From Micromonospora trifolii (GTDB lineage Bacteria; Actinomycetota; Actinomycetes; Mycobacteriales; Micromonosporaceae), in NCBI RefSeq assembly GCF_022229005.1, contig NZ_JAKKFD010000082.1, positions 48,456 through 112,455 of the forward strand: a DNA stretch of 64,000 nucleotides. The letters are read 5' to 3'. The notes under the pieces were generated by a model. That model was not told where the DNA came from. It saw nothing but the letters and a program-made list of their open reading frames with translations, and did not search any database. Below are positions 35,461 to 44,004 of the stretch, in pieces. Numbering within the stretch: position 1 is the first letter of the stretch; each line of letters opens with the position of its first letter. Position numbers and translations under genes: made by a program.

Positions 35461-35921
35461 TCGGTGCGCTCGATCTCCGCGAACGCCGCGGCCAGGTAGT
35501 CGTCCAACGGCACCTTGGTCGCCGCCAACAGGTCGGCCACCAGCAGCGGGGCGTGTCGGGCCAGCGCCGACGCATCCGGCGGTGACTCGTCGCCGTCGGG
35601 GTCGTACACCCCCAACGCACCGGCCAGCAGGACGAGCACCACGTGCGGGTCGACCTCCGTTCGCCACCGCGTCGACTCCTGCACGCAGTGGGTCAACACC
35701 TGGCGGATGTCGTCGCCGGTCAACCCGTCCGGATGGGTCTCCTCCAGCAGCAACCGGACCACCGCGCCGAGCACCAGGCCGGAACGCTCGTCCGCGGCGA
35801 GACCGCCGACCGCCTCGTCGTACGCCTGGCCGTCGCGTGCCTGGGCGGCGGCGACGGCCGTCGTTGCGGACAACGCGATGGCGCGGGCGGTAGCGGGCAG
35901 ATGTCGCCAGGTGCCGGTCAT
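35448..35921 (-). CDS. Hypothetical helical protein
   Basis: 157 residues, mostly alpha-helical by composition (Ala/Leu/Val-rich) with acidic turns (YDPDGDESPPDAS in the middle). There is no signal peptide and no metal motif. A GTG/ATG-rich start region makes the ATG at 35921 (MTGTWRHLPATARAIAL) only probable. It does not match any family I know. It is divergent from the MFS gene at 36072 and may be unrelated to it. Confidence 0.55.
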   Translation of the reverse strand: MTGTWRHLPATARAIALSATTAVAAAQARDGQAYDEAVGGLAADERSGLVLGAVVRLLLEETHPDGLTGDDIRQVLTHCVQESTRWRTEVDPHVVLVLLAGALGVYDPDGDESPPDASALARHAPLLVADLLAATKVPLDDYLAAAFAEIERTERQD

Positions 35922-36071
35922 CGAGCCAGCATCGCAGACCCGGCGGACACCGACCGGCCGCGATCACGGCCAGTGGATCAACGTGGGATTGGTCACCCGC
36001 CGGTCCCGGCGACCGCGAGGCGCGGCCAAAACGGTTCGCGCGGCGTCAGACCCACCGAAGAGAATGCCGGC

Positions 36072-37355
36072 ATGCTGCGTCGCGCCCTGCCCCGCCGTTC
36101 GGAAGCTCGCCGGATCCTCCTCGGCACTCTGCTGTCGGCGATCGGGCGGGGTCTGACCCTGCCGTTCCTGTTCATCTACCTGACCGACGTACGCGGGCTC
36201 ACCGACACCCGTGCCGGGCTCGTCATCGGCTGGTACGGCGTGGTCACCCTGGCCCTGTCCCCGCTGGGCGGGACGCTGATCGACCGGATCGGCGCCCGCC
36301 GCGTGGTGGTGCCCTGCCTGCTGATCGAGGCCATCGGCACCGGCTCGCTGGCGCTGGTCCACTCGACCGGCTCGGCCCTGCTGGTGATGACGGTGATCGC
36401 CATCGGCAGCTCGGCGATCTGGTCCGGACAGAACACCATCCTCGCGTCGTTGACCGACGACGATGAGCGGCAACGCGTCTTCGGGTTGAACTTCGCCCTG
36501 CTCAACCTCGGCATCGGCATCGGTGGCATGACCTCCGGCGCGATCGTGGACACCGCCCGGCCCGGCACCTTCCAGGCGATCTACCTGCTGGACGCGGTGA
36601 CCTACCTGATGCCGGCGCTGATCCTGCTCACCCTGCCCGGCGTGGGCCACCGACTCGGCAAACGTCGAGGCGTCGACGAACCGTCGCCCGGCGGCTACCT
36701 GACGGTGCTCCGTGACCGCCCGTTCCGGCGGCTGGTGATTTTCGGTCTGATCCTCACCACCTGCGGCTACGCGCAGGTGGAGGTGGGCTTCGCCGCGTAC
36801 GCGGTGCGGGTGGCCGAGGTGAACCCTCGGGTAGTGGCCTGGGCGCTCGCGGCCAACACCGTCATGATCGTGCTCGCGCAGCTGCTGGTGATCCGCCGGA
36901 TCGAGGGACGCAGCCGTACCCGGGCGTTGGCAGTGGTCGGCGCGGTGTTCGCCGCCGCCTGGCTGGTCCTCGGTGCGGCCGGCCTGGTCAGTGGTGAGAA
37001 CGCCGTACTGGCCGCCCTGTGCGTGGTGCTCTGCTCGGCGATCTTCGGCTTCGGCGAGACGATGCTGTCCCCGGTGATGCCCGCACTGACCAACGCGCTG
37101 GCCACCGACGAGCTGCGCGGCCGGTACAACGCGATGAGTTCGATGATCTTCGGGATCAGCGGCGTGATCGGCCCCGTGACCGCCGGCCCGCTCCTCGGCG
37201 CCGCCAACGGCATGGTCTGGGTGGCAACTGTGGTCGGCGGCTGCCTGGTCGCCTCGCTGGTCGCGCTCTCCCTGCGCCGGCTGCTCACCACCGAGCAGGA
37301 CGGCCTGGCGACGACCACCCCGTCATCCCCCACCCCCACGCCCGCCCCCGCCTGA
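36072..37355 (+). CDS. MFS transporter
   Basis: 427 residues with twelve predicted membrane helices and the MFS signature between helices 2 and 3 (PLGGTLIDRIGARRVVV). The central loop (about 195-215) is charged. The ATG at 36072 fits a first helix at residues 18-38 (LGTLLSAIGRGLTLPFLFIY). It is of the drug/metabolite exporter type seen widely in actinomycetes. The C-terminus is a Pro/Ser/Thr tail. The gene is followed by a repeat-rich 625-bp gap and has no operon partner. Confidence 0.85.
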   Translation: MLRRALPRRSEARRILLGTLLSAIGRGLTLPFLFIYLTDVRGLTDTRAGLVIGWYGVVTLALSPLGGTLIDRIGARRVVVPCLLIEAIGTGSLALVHSTGSALLVMTVIAIGSSAIWSGQNTILASLTDDDERQRVFGLNFALLNLGIGIGGMTSGAIVDTARPGTFQAIYLLDAVTYLMPALILLTLPGVGHRLGKRRGVDEPSPGGYLTVLRDRPFRRLVIFGLILTTCGYAQVEVGFAAYAVRVAEVNPRVVAWALAANTVMIVLAQLLVIRRIEGRSRTRALAVVGAVFAAAWLVLGAAGLVSGENAVLAALCVVLCSAIFGFGETMLSPVMPALTNALATDELRGRYNAMSSMIFGISGVIGPVTAGPLLGAANGMVWVATVVGGCLVASLVALSLRRLLTTEQDGLATTTPSSPTPTPAPA

Positions 37356-37444
37356 CCTCGATCGCCGACCTCCGCGCGCCCGCGCGACGTACTCCCCTGC
37401 CCCGCGCCTCACCGAGCACGCCGCGCCGCCCCACCGTGCGTCAA

Positions 37445-37519
37445 GCACCCCGCACCCCGCACCCCGCACCCCGCACCCCGCACCCCGCACCCCGCACCCC
37501 GCACCCCGCACCCCGCACC
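37445..37519. repeat. Heptanucleotide tandem repeat (GCACCCC)n
   Basis: About 10.7 exact copies of the 7-bp unit GCACCCC run through 37519, starting about 90 bp past the MFS stop. Period 7 is unusual and does not keep a reading frame. Copy number may vary between strains. Confidence 0.9.
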
Positions 37520-37520
37520 A

Positions 37521-37595
37521 AGATCTGAGCAACTTCCCGGAAGTTGGTGCCTCGGGCGCGCCGGAGACAGCAACATCCGGGAAGTTGCGCGGATC
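37521..37595. repeat. GCAACTTCCCGGA palindrome
   Basis: Perfect 13-bp arms (37529-37541 and 37576-37588), with outer AGATC/GATCT extending the pairing after a 3-nt mismatch. The left arm also includes a small self-palindrome ACTTCCCGGAAGT. It shares ACTTCC/GGAAGT with the array at 665-965. Confidence 0.75.
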
Positions 37596-37631
37596 TCCTC
37601 ATTGGCCTCGCCAAATGATCTTGTCGGAGAT

Positions 37632-37709
37632 CAAGATCGTGCTCAATCCTGGATGTAGTGGCATCCCCGCGCGCCGACGCCACTACATCCATGTTCGAGC
37701 GCGATCTTG
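37632..37709. repeat. GATGTAGTGGC palindrome
   Basis: Arms of 31 nt (37632-37662 and 37679-37709) match at 27 positions, with a perfect inner 13 bp ending in GGATGTAGTGGC. A third palindrome type in the same gap. Confidence 0.75.
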
Positions 37710-37714
37710 CCCGG

Positions 37715-37930
37715 GGCGTGCGAGGGCGTGCGGGGGCGGGCAGGCGCGGGCAGGCACGGGCACGGGCAGGCGCGGGCAGGCACGGGCACGGGCAGACGCG
37801 GGCAGGGACGGACGCGGGCAGGGACGGGCACGCGCGGGCAGGCGGGCGCGGGCAGGAACGGGCAGGCGCGGGCAGGCGGGCGCGGGCAGGGACGGGCAGG
37901 CGCGGGCAGGCGGGCGCGGGCAGGGACGGG
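37715..37930. repeat. GC-rich minisatellite
   Basis: About 215 bp of degenerate units such as GCGGGCAGG, CACGGGCACGGGCAGG and CGGGCGCGGGCAGGGACG in higher-order order. The G-rich strand could form G-quadruplexes. It lies past the 3' end of the 5'-nucleotidase gene. Confidence 0.85.
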
Positions 37931-37962
37931 TCGGGCCCCGGAGCTGGTGCTCCGGGGCCCGA
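37931..37962 (-). terminator. Terminator after the 5'-nucleotidase gene
   Basis: Perfect 14-bp stem (37931-37944 with 37949-37962) and a TGGT loop, 19 nt past the stop of the minus-strand gene. Confidence 0.85.
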
Positions 37963-37980
37963 TGTTCGCGGGGTCGGCCG

Positions 37981-39687
37981 TCAGGCGGCGGGGACCTCGG
38001 CGGTGGTGCGGATCCGGTCCAGCGTCGGCGCGGAGACCGGCGACTGAGCGGTCAGGTAGTCGACGAAGGCGTCCAGGTCGATCTGGCCGGTGACCAGGTT
38101 CGTGCCGCCGGTGAGGGCGCTGAACCCGTCGCCGCCGCCGGCCAGGAAGTTGTTCACCGTCACCCGGTAGGTGGCGGCGGTGTCGACGGCGGTGCCGCCG
38201 AGGGTGAGGCTGCCCCGGACCACGCGGGTGCCGGCGCACGGGTCGGCGACCGTACCGGTGGTGCCGTTCGGGTCGACCACGTAGCCCACGGTGGCCGACG
38301 GGTACAGGGTGCGACCGGTGACGAACTGCTGCTCCAGGACGCAGTAGAGCTGCGCGCCGGTGAGGTCCAGTGTCACCAGGTTGTTGGCGAACGGCTGCAC
38401 AGTGAACGCCTCCTCGTAGGTGACCGGGCCGGCGTCGAGGTCGGCCCGGACCCCGCCCGGGTTCATGAAGGCGGCGACGGCGTTCTGTTCGTCGTCGGTG
38501 GCGGCGAGCTGCGCGTCGGCGATCAGGTTGCCCAGTGGCGATTCGCCCAGGCTCGTACCGAAGAGGGTTTCCTGGCTCCGGGTGATCGCCTCGTTGGTCA
38601 CGCCGACCTGGCGTCCGGCGACCGGGCCGAGCACTGTCTTGTACCGGTTGATCAGCGCGGTCTGCCGCGGGTCCTTGGCGACGTCGCGGGTGACCACGAC
38701 GTTGTTCGCGGCGGCGGAGACGACATCGCCGGACCGACGGTCGATCTTGAGGTCGATGTCGGTGACCAGGCGACCGAACGAGCTGGCGGAGGTGACCAGC
38801 TTGCCGTTGATGTCGCAGTTGTACGCCTGGTGGGTGTGCCCGCTGACCACCACGTCGATCGACGGGTCCATCCGGTTGGTGATGTCCACGATGGGGCCGG
38901 TCATGCCGACGCAGTCGTTGATCCCGCCGGTGGCGGCCTGGGTGCCACCCTCGTGCAGCAGGACGACGATCGCCTGTACGCCCTTGCGGCGCAGCTCGCG
39001 AGCGTACCGGTTGGCGGTGTCCGCCTCGTCGGCGAAGCTGAGGCCGGCGACGCCCTGCTGGCTGACGATCTGCGGGGTGCCTTCCAGGGTCATGCCGATG
39101 AAGCCGACCTTGACGCCCTGCACCTTGTGGATCGCGTACGGCGCCATCAGCGGCTTGCCGGTCGCGGTCTTGAAGGCGTTCGCGGACAGGTACTGGAAGC
39201 CGGCCCCCCGGTACGGGGTGCCGTCGATGCAGCCGTCCACCGGGTGGCAGCCGCCGTTCTGGATGCGCAGCAGCTCGGCGGCGCCTTCGTCGAACTCGTG
39301 GTTGCCGACGCTGGCGTAGTCCAGCCCGGCCATGCTCAGCGCCTCGATGGTCGGCTCGTCGTGGAACGCGGCCGAGAGCAGCGGGGACGCGCCGATCAGG
39401 TCACCGGCGGCGACGGTGATCGTGTTCTTCTTCTTGGCCGCGGCGCGCAGCTCGGCAAGGTGGGTGGCCAGGAACTCGACGCCACCCGCGGTCTGCCCGG
39501 CGATGGTGCCGCTGGACCCGCTCGGCGGTTCGAGGTTGCCGTGGAAGTCGTTGAGGGCGAGCAGTGTGACGTCGACCGGCTTCGGCCGCGCGTCGGCTTG
39601 CTCGGGGCTGGTGGCGACCGCGCCGAAAGCGGCCACCGCGAGCGCGGTCAGGCCGACAGCGGCCCGACGCATCCCGGGTATGAACAT
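37981..39687 (-). CDS. Secreted bifunctional metallophosphatase/5'-nucleotidase
   Basis: 568 residues. A Sec-type signal (about 6-30, RRAAVGLTALAVAAFGAVA) precedes a calcineurin-type phosphatase domain with LALNDFHGNLEP, GDLIG, VGNHEFDEG and VSGHTHQAY. The C-terminal 5'-nucleotidase domain (about 350-560) has the substrate-binding NPGGVRADLDAG and NFLAGGGDGFSAL. It is expected to release nucleosides and phosphate from extracellular nucleotides. The ATG at 39687 has an AAGGAGA site and fits the signal peptide. A 14-bp terminator follows. No LPXTG anchor is seen, so it is probably released. Confidence 0.9.
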   Translation of the reverse strand: MFIPGMRRAAVGLTALAVAAFGAVATSPEQADARPKPVDVTLLALNDFHGNLEPPSGSSGTIAGQTAGGVEFLATHLAELRAAAKKKNTITVAAGDLIGASPLLSAAFHDEPTIEALSMAGLDYASVGNHEFDEGAAELLRIQNGGCHPVDGCIDGTPYRGAGFQYLSANAFKTATGKPLMAPYAIHKVQGVKVGFIGMTLEGTPQIVSQQGVAGLSFADEADTANRYARELRRKGVQAIVVLLHEGGTQAATGGINDCVGMTGPIVDITNRMDPSIDVVVSGHTHQAYNCDINGKLVTSASSFGRLVTDIDLKIDRRSGDVVSAAANNVVVTRDVAKDPRQTALINRYKTVLGPVAGRQVGVTNEAITRSQETLFGTSLGESPLGNLIADAQLAATDDEQNAVAAFMNPGGVRADLDAGPVTYEEAFTVQPFANNLVTLDLTGAQLYCVLEQQFVTGRTLYPSATVGYVVDPNGTTGTVADPCAGTRVVRGSLTLGGTAVDTAATYRVTVNNFLAGGGDGFSALTGGTNLVTGQIDLDAFVDYLTAQSPVSAPTLDRIRTTAEVPAA

Positions 39688-39966
39688 GGATCTCCTTGTG
39701 AGAATCGGCGCGTACGGTGCCCGGCCTCTGGGTCGACCGGGGCCGCCGACGGACGCCGTCGAAAGGGTCGCGGATGACTGTGGTTGAGCGTGGCCCCCGC
39801 CCCGACAGCCTCTCATCCGGACGCCCACCGGTCGACCCGGGCAGCGCATCGGAGCAGCACGTACGCCAAGGCCGCTATCGATCACCGTTTAGCGCGGTCT
39901 GCCGGACATCGTCGGACCCAGGGTCTAGAAAGGACGAGACGACAAACGAGGACTGGGGGCGGCATC

Positions 39967-40764
39967 GTGAGCGGAACGACACCCGTGGCGGAGCAGGTGC
40001 GATCGGTCGACGGCACACCCATCGCGTTCGAGCGGTCCGGTGCCGGGCCGGCTGTCATCCTGGTCGGCGGCGCCTTCAGCGATCGCAACGCGACCCGCGA
40101 CCTGGGTGCGGCTCTGGCACCGGATTTCACCGCCTTCAGCTATGACCGTCGGGGTCGGGGCTTCAGCGGTGACACCGCGCCGTACGAGGTCGGTCGCGAG
40201 ATCGACGACCTGGCCGCCCTGATCGCGGCGGCGGGCGGTTCCGCCGCCGTCTACGGCATCTCCTCCGGGGCCGTCCTGGCCGCTCTCGCCACCGCGCAGG
40301 GCCTGCCGGTGAGCAAACTGGTCATGTTCGAGCCACCGTTCCAGGTCGGCCCGCACGTGGGCGTCCGCAAGGACATCACCCCGCAGCTCATCGAGCTGAT
40401 CGCCGCCGACGACCGGGACGGCGCGGTGGAGACCTTCCTCAGCGCCTCGGTCGGGTTGCCGGCCGAGCAGATCACCGGGATGCGGTCGCAACCGATGTGG
40501 GGTGGGCTGACGGCTGTCGCGCACACCCTGGTGTACGACGCGATCGTCACCGCCGGAGGCCGCCTCCCCGTCGAGCGGCTGGCGACCATCACCGCGCCCA
40601 CCCTCGCCGTGGACAGCACCGGCAGTCCACAGTGGTTACGGGACGCGAGCCGCGCGGCGGCCGAGGCAGTGCCGGGCGGCCGTTCCGTGAGCCTCGACGG
40701 CGGTTACCACGATGTGCCGCCGACGACGCTGGCCCCCGCGCTGCGCGAGTTCCTGCTCGGTTGA
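39967..40764 (+). CDS. Alpha/beta hydrolase
   Basis: 265 residues with the alpha/beta-hydrolase fold. Nucleophile Ser99 lies in GISSG; the acid is probably in LAVDSTGSP and the base is the His of DGGYHDVPP. The oxyanion region is LVGGAFSDR. No lid insertion suggests a specific substrate. The GTG at 39967 has a GGGGGCGG site. It diverges from the nucleotidase gene across 279 bp, which hold no other gene; TCTAGAAAGG near 39924 may be its promoter. Small esters or lactones are likely substrates. Confidence 0.83.
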   Translation: MSGTTPVAEQVRSVDGTPIAFERSGAGPAVILVGGAFSDRNATRDLGAALAPDFTAFSYDRRGRGFSGDTAPYEVGREIDDLAALIAAAGGSAAVYGISSGAVLAALATAQGLPVSKLVMFEPPFQVGPHVGVRKDITPQLIELIAADDRDGAVETFLSASVGLPAEQITGMRSQPMWGGLTAVAHTLVYDAIVTAGGRLPVERLATITAPTLAVDSTGSPQWLRDASRAAAEAVPGGRSVSLDGGYHDVPPTTLAPALREFLLG

Positions 40765-40799
40765 CCGCACCAGCGGCCGACGAGGCCCGAGCCGGTGGG

Positions 40800-41450
40800 T
40801 CAGCCGTCGGCCAGCGCCTCGTCGACCAGGGCCGCTACAGCCTCCGGTGGCCAGGCGTCTGCCACGCCGGGCCGGGCCGCCAGGTAGGTGGCGATCCGTT
40901 CGGCGGGCCAGCCATGCGACTCGCGCAGCCCTCGGGCGATCATGGCGAGGTAGATCGGCGCGGGAGGTCGGCACGGCACGGCTGATGCCCCCTCTGGTGC
41001 GGTGAAGGTGAGCATCGGGACACCGTCGCGGCTGCCCGGGCAGATCAGCGTCTCGTATCGTCCCGGGCCGAGCGTGGCCCGCCCGTTGGCGACGGCGGCG
41101 TCGATGGCCGCGCCGGTCGCCGGGATCAGCTCGGTCGTGTCGCCCGGCGGGCGGTACATCTCCTGGGCCGCGATGTCGGTGAACTGTTCCAGGGTGACCA
41201 GGTAGGCGCGGGCCGCCGCTTCGCCCGGCAGGTGCGGGTCGTAGAAGGCCATGCCGCCGGTCCAGGCACCGGACTCGCCGGCGAAGTAGATGCCGCCGGG
41301 CAGCGACACGGGCGTCGACCGGCTGGGTGGGCGCCGGTCGCGGCAGCCCGGGTACGTCCGCTTTCCGCCGGGTGGGCAGCCGCCACCGATGTACCAGCCC
41401 AGCCGGGCGGCGTGCATGTTCGAGCCGTACGAGACGTACCAGGCCAGCAT
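40800..41450 (-). CDS. Gamma-glutamylcyclotransferase-like protein
   Basis: 216 residues. The N-terminus WYVSYGSNMHAARL is the YGSN signature of the GGCT/AIG2 fold, and the body has YFAGESGAWTGGMAFYDP and YLVTLEQFTDIAAQEMYRP. The second half extends beyond the usual domain with a helical region (about 160-215). GGCT-type enzymes make 5-oxoproline from gamma-glutamyl amines, or cleave glutathione-like peptides; which applies is unknown. The gene is 9 bp downstream of a phosphodiesterase gene and probably co-transcribed. Confidence 0.75.
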   Translation of the reverse strand: MLAWYVSYGSNMHAARLGWYIGGGCPPGGKRTYPGCRDRRPPSRSTPVSLPGGIYFAGESGAWTGGMAFYDPHLPGEAAARAYLVTLEQFTDIAAQEMYRPPGDTTELIPATGAAIDAAVANGRATLGPGRYETLICPGSRDGVPMLTFTAPEGASAVPCRPPAPIYLAMIARGLRESHGWPAERIATYLAARPGVADAWPPEAVAALVDEALADG

Positions 41451-41459
41451 GACGACCCC

Positions 41460-42239
41460 TCAGAAGCCGCAGGTCTGCCCGGCGGAGTGGCTGACCTGCA
41501 CGGTGTGGGTCACGCAGCCGCCGGGCTCGACCGAGTGCAGCAGGAAGGCGGTGGGCTCGTTGACCCAGCCGATCTGCTCGTCGGTGCTCATGGTGAGCGT
41601 GCTCTGCTTCCACGTGCTGGGTGCCACGGTGAGGACCGTGCCCGCGTACGCCGTGGTGACCGGGCGGTGCAGGTGACCGGCGCCGACCCGTACGACGTGC
41701 CGGTGCCGGCCGATCACCTCGGCGAGCGCGTCACCGTCGGCGAGCCGGATGGCGTCCGCCGCGGGGATGCCGACAGCGACCGGCGGGTGGTGCAGGAAGA
41801 TCGCGGCGGGCACCTCGGGCCGCCCGGCCAGCACCCCGTCGAGCCAACCGAGTTGTTCTTCGCCGAGTTGGCCGCCGTCGCTGCCGGGGACGAGCGAGTC
41901 GAGCACCACGACTGACGCCGCCTCGTGGTCGACGTGGTAGTAGGCGGAGAAGCCGCCGCCCAGCCACGGCGTGCCGCCGAACGCGTCGAGCAGGGACTCC
42001 CGGTCGTCATGGTTGCCGGTGGTCAGGTGCACCGGCAGCGGGAACCGGCCGATCACCTCGCGCAGCGCCGCGTACTCCTCGGGCTGGCCGTGGTCGGCCA
42101 GATCGCCGCTGATCACCACGCAGTCCGGTCGGGGCCGCAACGCCAGCACCCGACCGAGCGCTCGGTGCAACCCGGCGGCCGGTTCGGCTGCGAGCAGGCC
42201 GGTGGTCAGGTGTGGGTCACTGAGCTGGGCGATGAGCAT
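41460..42239 (-). CDS. Metallophosphoesterase, cyclic-nucleotide phosphodiesterase type
   Basis: 259 residues with all class III phosphodiesterase motifs: QLSDPHLTTG, VISGDLADHG, TTGNHDDRESLL, FLHHPPV and GAGHLHRPV. This CpdA/Rv0805-like set hydrolyses cAMP or related phosphodiesters using two metals. The protein has no signal or membrane helix, so it acts in the cytoplasm. It diverges from a diguanylate cyclase gene; both concern nucleotide second messengers, but no direct link is shown. The GGCT-like gene follows 9 bp downstream. Confidence 0.85.
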   Translation of the reverse strand: MLIAQLSDPHLTTGLLAAEPAAGLHRALGRVLALRPRPDCVVISGDLADHGQPEEYAALREVIGRFPLPVHLTTGNHDDRESLLDAFGGTPWLGGGFSAYYHVDHEAASVVVLDSLVPGSDGGQLGEEQLGWLDGVLAGRPEVPAAIFLHHPPVAVGIPAADAIRLADGDALAEVIGRHRHVVRVGAGHLHRPVTTAYAGTVLTVAPSTWKQSTLTMSTDEQIGWVNEPTAFLLHSVEPGGCVTHTVQVSHSAGQTCGF

Positions 42240-42307
42240 GGGCTCGCCTCCTCGGCGCCGGGGTGCTCCACGCTATCGCCGGTCGCGGCACCCCGGGGGG
42301 CCGCGCG

Positions 42308-42338
42308 TCCACAGGCTGCGTCCACAGCCTGTGGATAG
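42308..42338. promoter_or_regulatory. Palindrome with DnaA-box-like sequences
   Basis: CCACAGGCTG (42309-42318) and CAGCCTGTGG (42325-42334) form a perfect 10-bp inverted repeat. It also includes two GTCCACA motifs and TGTGGATAG, one base from the reverse complement of the DnaA box TTATCCACA. It sits between the divergent phosphodiesterase and GGDEF genes. Confidence 0.45.
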
Positions 42339-42433
42339 CACGTGTGTACGAAGCCCGGCCGGTCCCAGCCACCGTGAGTACGCTTGATCGAGCGGTTCGG
42401 CGTCGGCCGGGCCCCTCCCCTACCTGGAACGAC

Positions 42434-43849
42434 GTGCGAGTGGATCATCAGCGAGTCATCCGTGACGTCATCGTCCGCCTGCCGATGGCGTCGAGCACGC
42501 CGGAGGCCTGTCGATGGACGGTCACCGCGCTGTCCCGCCACACCCCGGCGACCATCTCCGTGCTGCTCGCGGTCCACGACCGCCTGCGCTGCGTCGCGGC
42601 GACCGGAGCCTGGCAGGTCTTCGCCACGGTGCCGGCGCGGACCGGAATCGTCGGCCGGGTGTACGCGACCGGCGCTCCCGCCGTCGTCCCGGACGTCGCC
42701 GTCGACCCGGACTACCTACCGGTACGCCCGGATGTGACCGCTGAGCTGTGCGTACCGGTGCTGGACCCGACCGGCCGGGCGATCGGCGTACTCGACCTCC
42801 AGTGGAGTGAGCCGACCGACCTGGAGCCGTGGCGGGAGACCGCGCAGCGGCTGGCCGACGGGCTAGGTGCGCGGATCGCTGCCCTCGGTGGCCCACCGGC
42901 GGAGAGCCGCAGCGAGAAGCTGCTCCGGCACGCCGCCGCGCTCTCCTCCGCTCCGACCGAGGGGGAGGTGATGGGGGCGGCGGCCCGCGCCGCCCGGGAG
43001 GTTTCCACGCTCTCCACCGCACTGCTGCTGATCGGCGGCCAGCTCGGCCCGTCCCCGGCGACGCCGAGCGACCTGGAGACCCGGATCCGCGCCGAGCTGG
43101 CCGGGGCGGGTCCAGCCGCCCTGGACCGGATGGTCGAGCGGGCACACCGGTACGGCGCCGGGTACACGCTGGGCGAGGCCGGGCATCCCCCGACCGAGGA
43201 CTACCGTCCGCTGACCGAGGCGGGGGTACGCACGCTGGTCGCCGTGCCGGTCGGGCCGACCGACGCCGGTGGGGTGCTGCTGGTCGCCGACGAACGCGCG
43301 CTGCGTCCGGACCCGACCACTGTCAGCCTGATGGAGTTGCTCGCCGGGCAGGCCTGGACGAGCGTGGACCGGCTGCGCACACTGGCCCGGCTGCGGGAGC
43401 AGGCCAGCTCCGATCCGCTGACCGGGTTGCGGCACACCGGCCCGTTCGGGCAGCGGATCGCGGCGGCCACCCCCGGCCGTACGGCCCTGCTGGCGATCGA
43501 CGTGGACGGCTTCAAGACCGTGAACGACACGTACGGCCACCAGGCCGGCGACCGGGTGCTGGTCGGGCTGGCCCGGGCGCTGGAGGGTGCGCTGCGGCAC
43601 GGCGACGAGTTGTACCGGATCGGTGGCGATGAGTTCGTCGCTGTGATCGAGGTGAGCCGCCCGGAGGAGGCGGTCCGGATCGCCGAACGGCTCACCGAGG
43701 CGGCCCGACGCATCGGCCGCACGATCAGCGTGGGCGTCGCGCTGCCCCGCCCCGGCGAAACCCCCGACCGCACCCTGAAAAGGGCCGACCAGGCCCTCTA
43801 CGCGGTTAAGCGCCAAGGCCGAGACGGCGTCCTACTCTCCGCCGCGTAA
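42434..43849 (+). CDS. GAF-GGDEF diguanylate cyclase
   Basis: 471 residues. A GAF-like sensor domain (about 15-150, with TGIVGRVYATGAPAVVPDVA and LCVPVLDPTGRAIGVLDLQ), a second, more divergent GAF-like part (about 170-310), then a C-terminal GGDEF domain with DPLTGLRHTGPFGQRI and the intact RIGGDEFVAVIE active site near 397-401. It should make cyclic di-GMP from GTP in response to a small ligand. No EAL domain and no membrane helix. A GTG 6 nt downstream is the alternative start; either lies just after a TACCTG box. Confidence 0.85.
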   Translation: MRVDHQRVIRDVIVRLPMASSTPEACRWTVTALSRHTPATISVLLAVHDRLRCVAATGAWQVFATVPARTGIVGRVYATGAPAVVPDVAVDPDYLPVRPDVTAELCVPVLDPTGRAIGVLDLQWSEPTDLEPWRETAQRLADGLGARIAALGGPPAESRSEKLLRHAAALSSAPTEGEVMGAAARAAREVSTLSTALLLIGGQLGPSPATPSDLETRIRAELAGAGPAALDRMVERAHRYGAGYTLGEAGHPPTEDYRPLTEAGVRTLVAVPVGPTDAGGVLLVADERALRPDPTTVSLMELLAGQAWTSVDRLRTLARLREQASSDPLTGLRHTGPFGQRIAAATPGRTALLAIDVDGFKTVNDTYGHQAGDRVLVGLARALEGALRHGDELYRIGGDEFVAVIEVSRPEEAVRIAERLTEAARRIGRTISVGVALPRPGETPDRTLKRADQALYAVKRQGRDGVLLSAA

Positions 43850-43871
43850 CCGCCCCACCCCCACGCCCCGC

Positions 43872-43940
43872 CGATCTTGCGCTTTCGGCTGTCGTTTTGT
43901 CGCCCTGGTCCCTTATGTCGGCACAGAAACTGCAAGATCG
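43872..43940. repeat. GATCTTGC-type palindrome, copy 2
   Basis: Arms 43872-43886 and 43926-43940 match at 13 of 15 positions (outer CGATCTTGC perfect). It fills the gap between the convergent GGDEF and asd genes. Like copy 3 it has an inner CTTATGTCG/CGACATAA-type segment. Confidence 0.7.
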
Positions 43941-44004
43941 CCGCAGCGGGAGGCGGGGCGGAGCTGCGGGCGGGGCGGGGGTGGGGGTGGGGAGCCGGGG
44001 GGGG

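Noticed and set aside
37445..37519. Possible CRISPR array
   Set aside because: The repeats are 7 bp with no spacers, and no cas genes are present.
40775..40812. Weak inverted repeat GGCCGACG/CGTCGGCC at the convergent hydrolase and GGCT-like genes
   Set aside because: An 8-bp stem with a 22-nt loop is not convincing in DNA this GC-rich.
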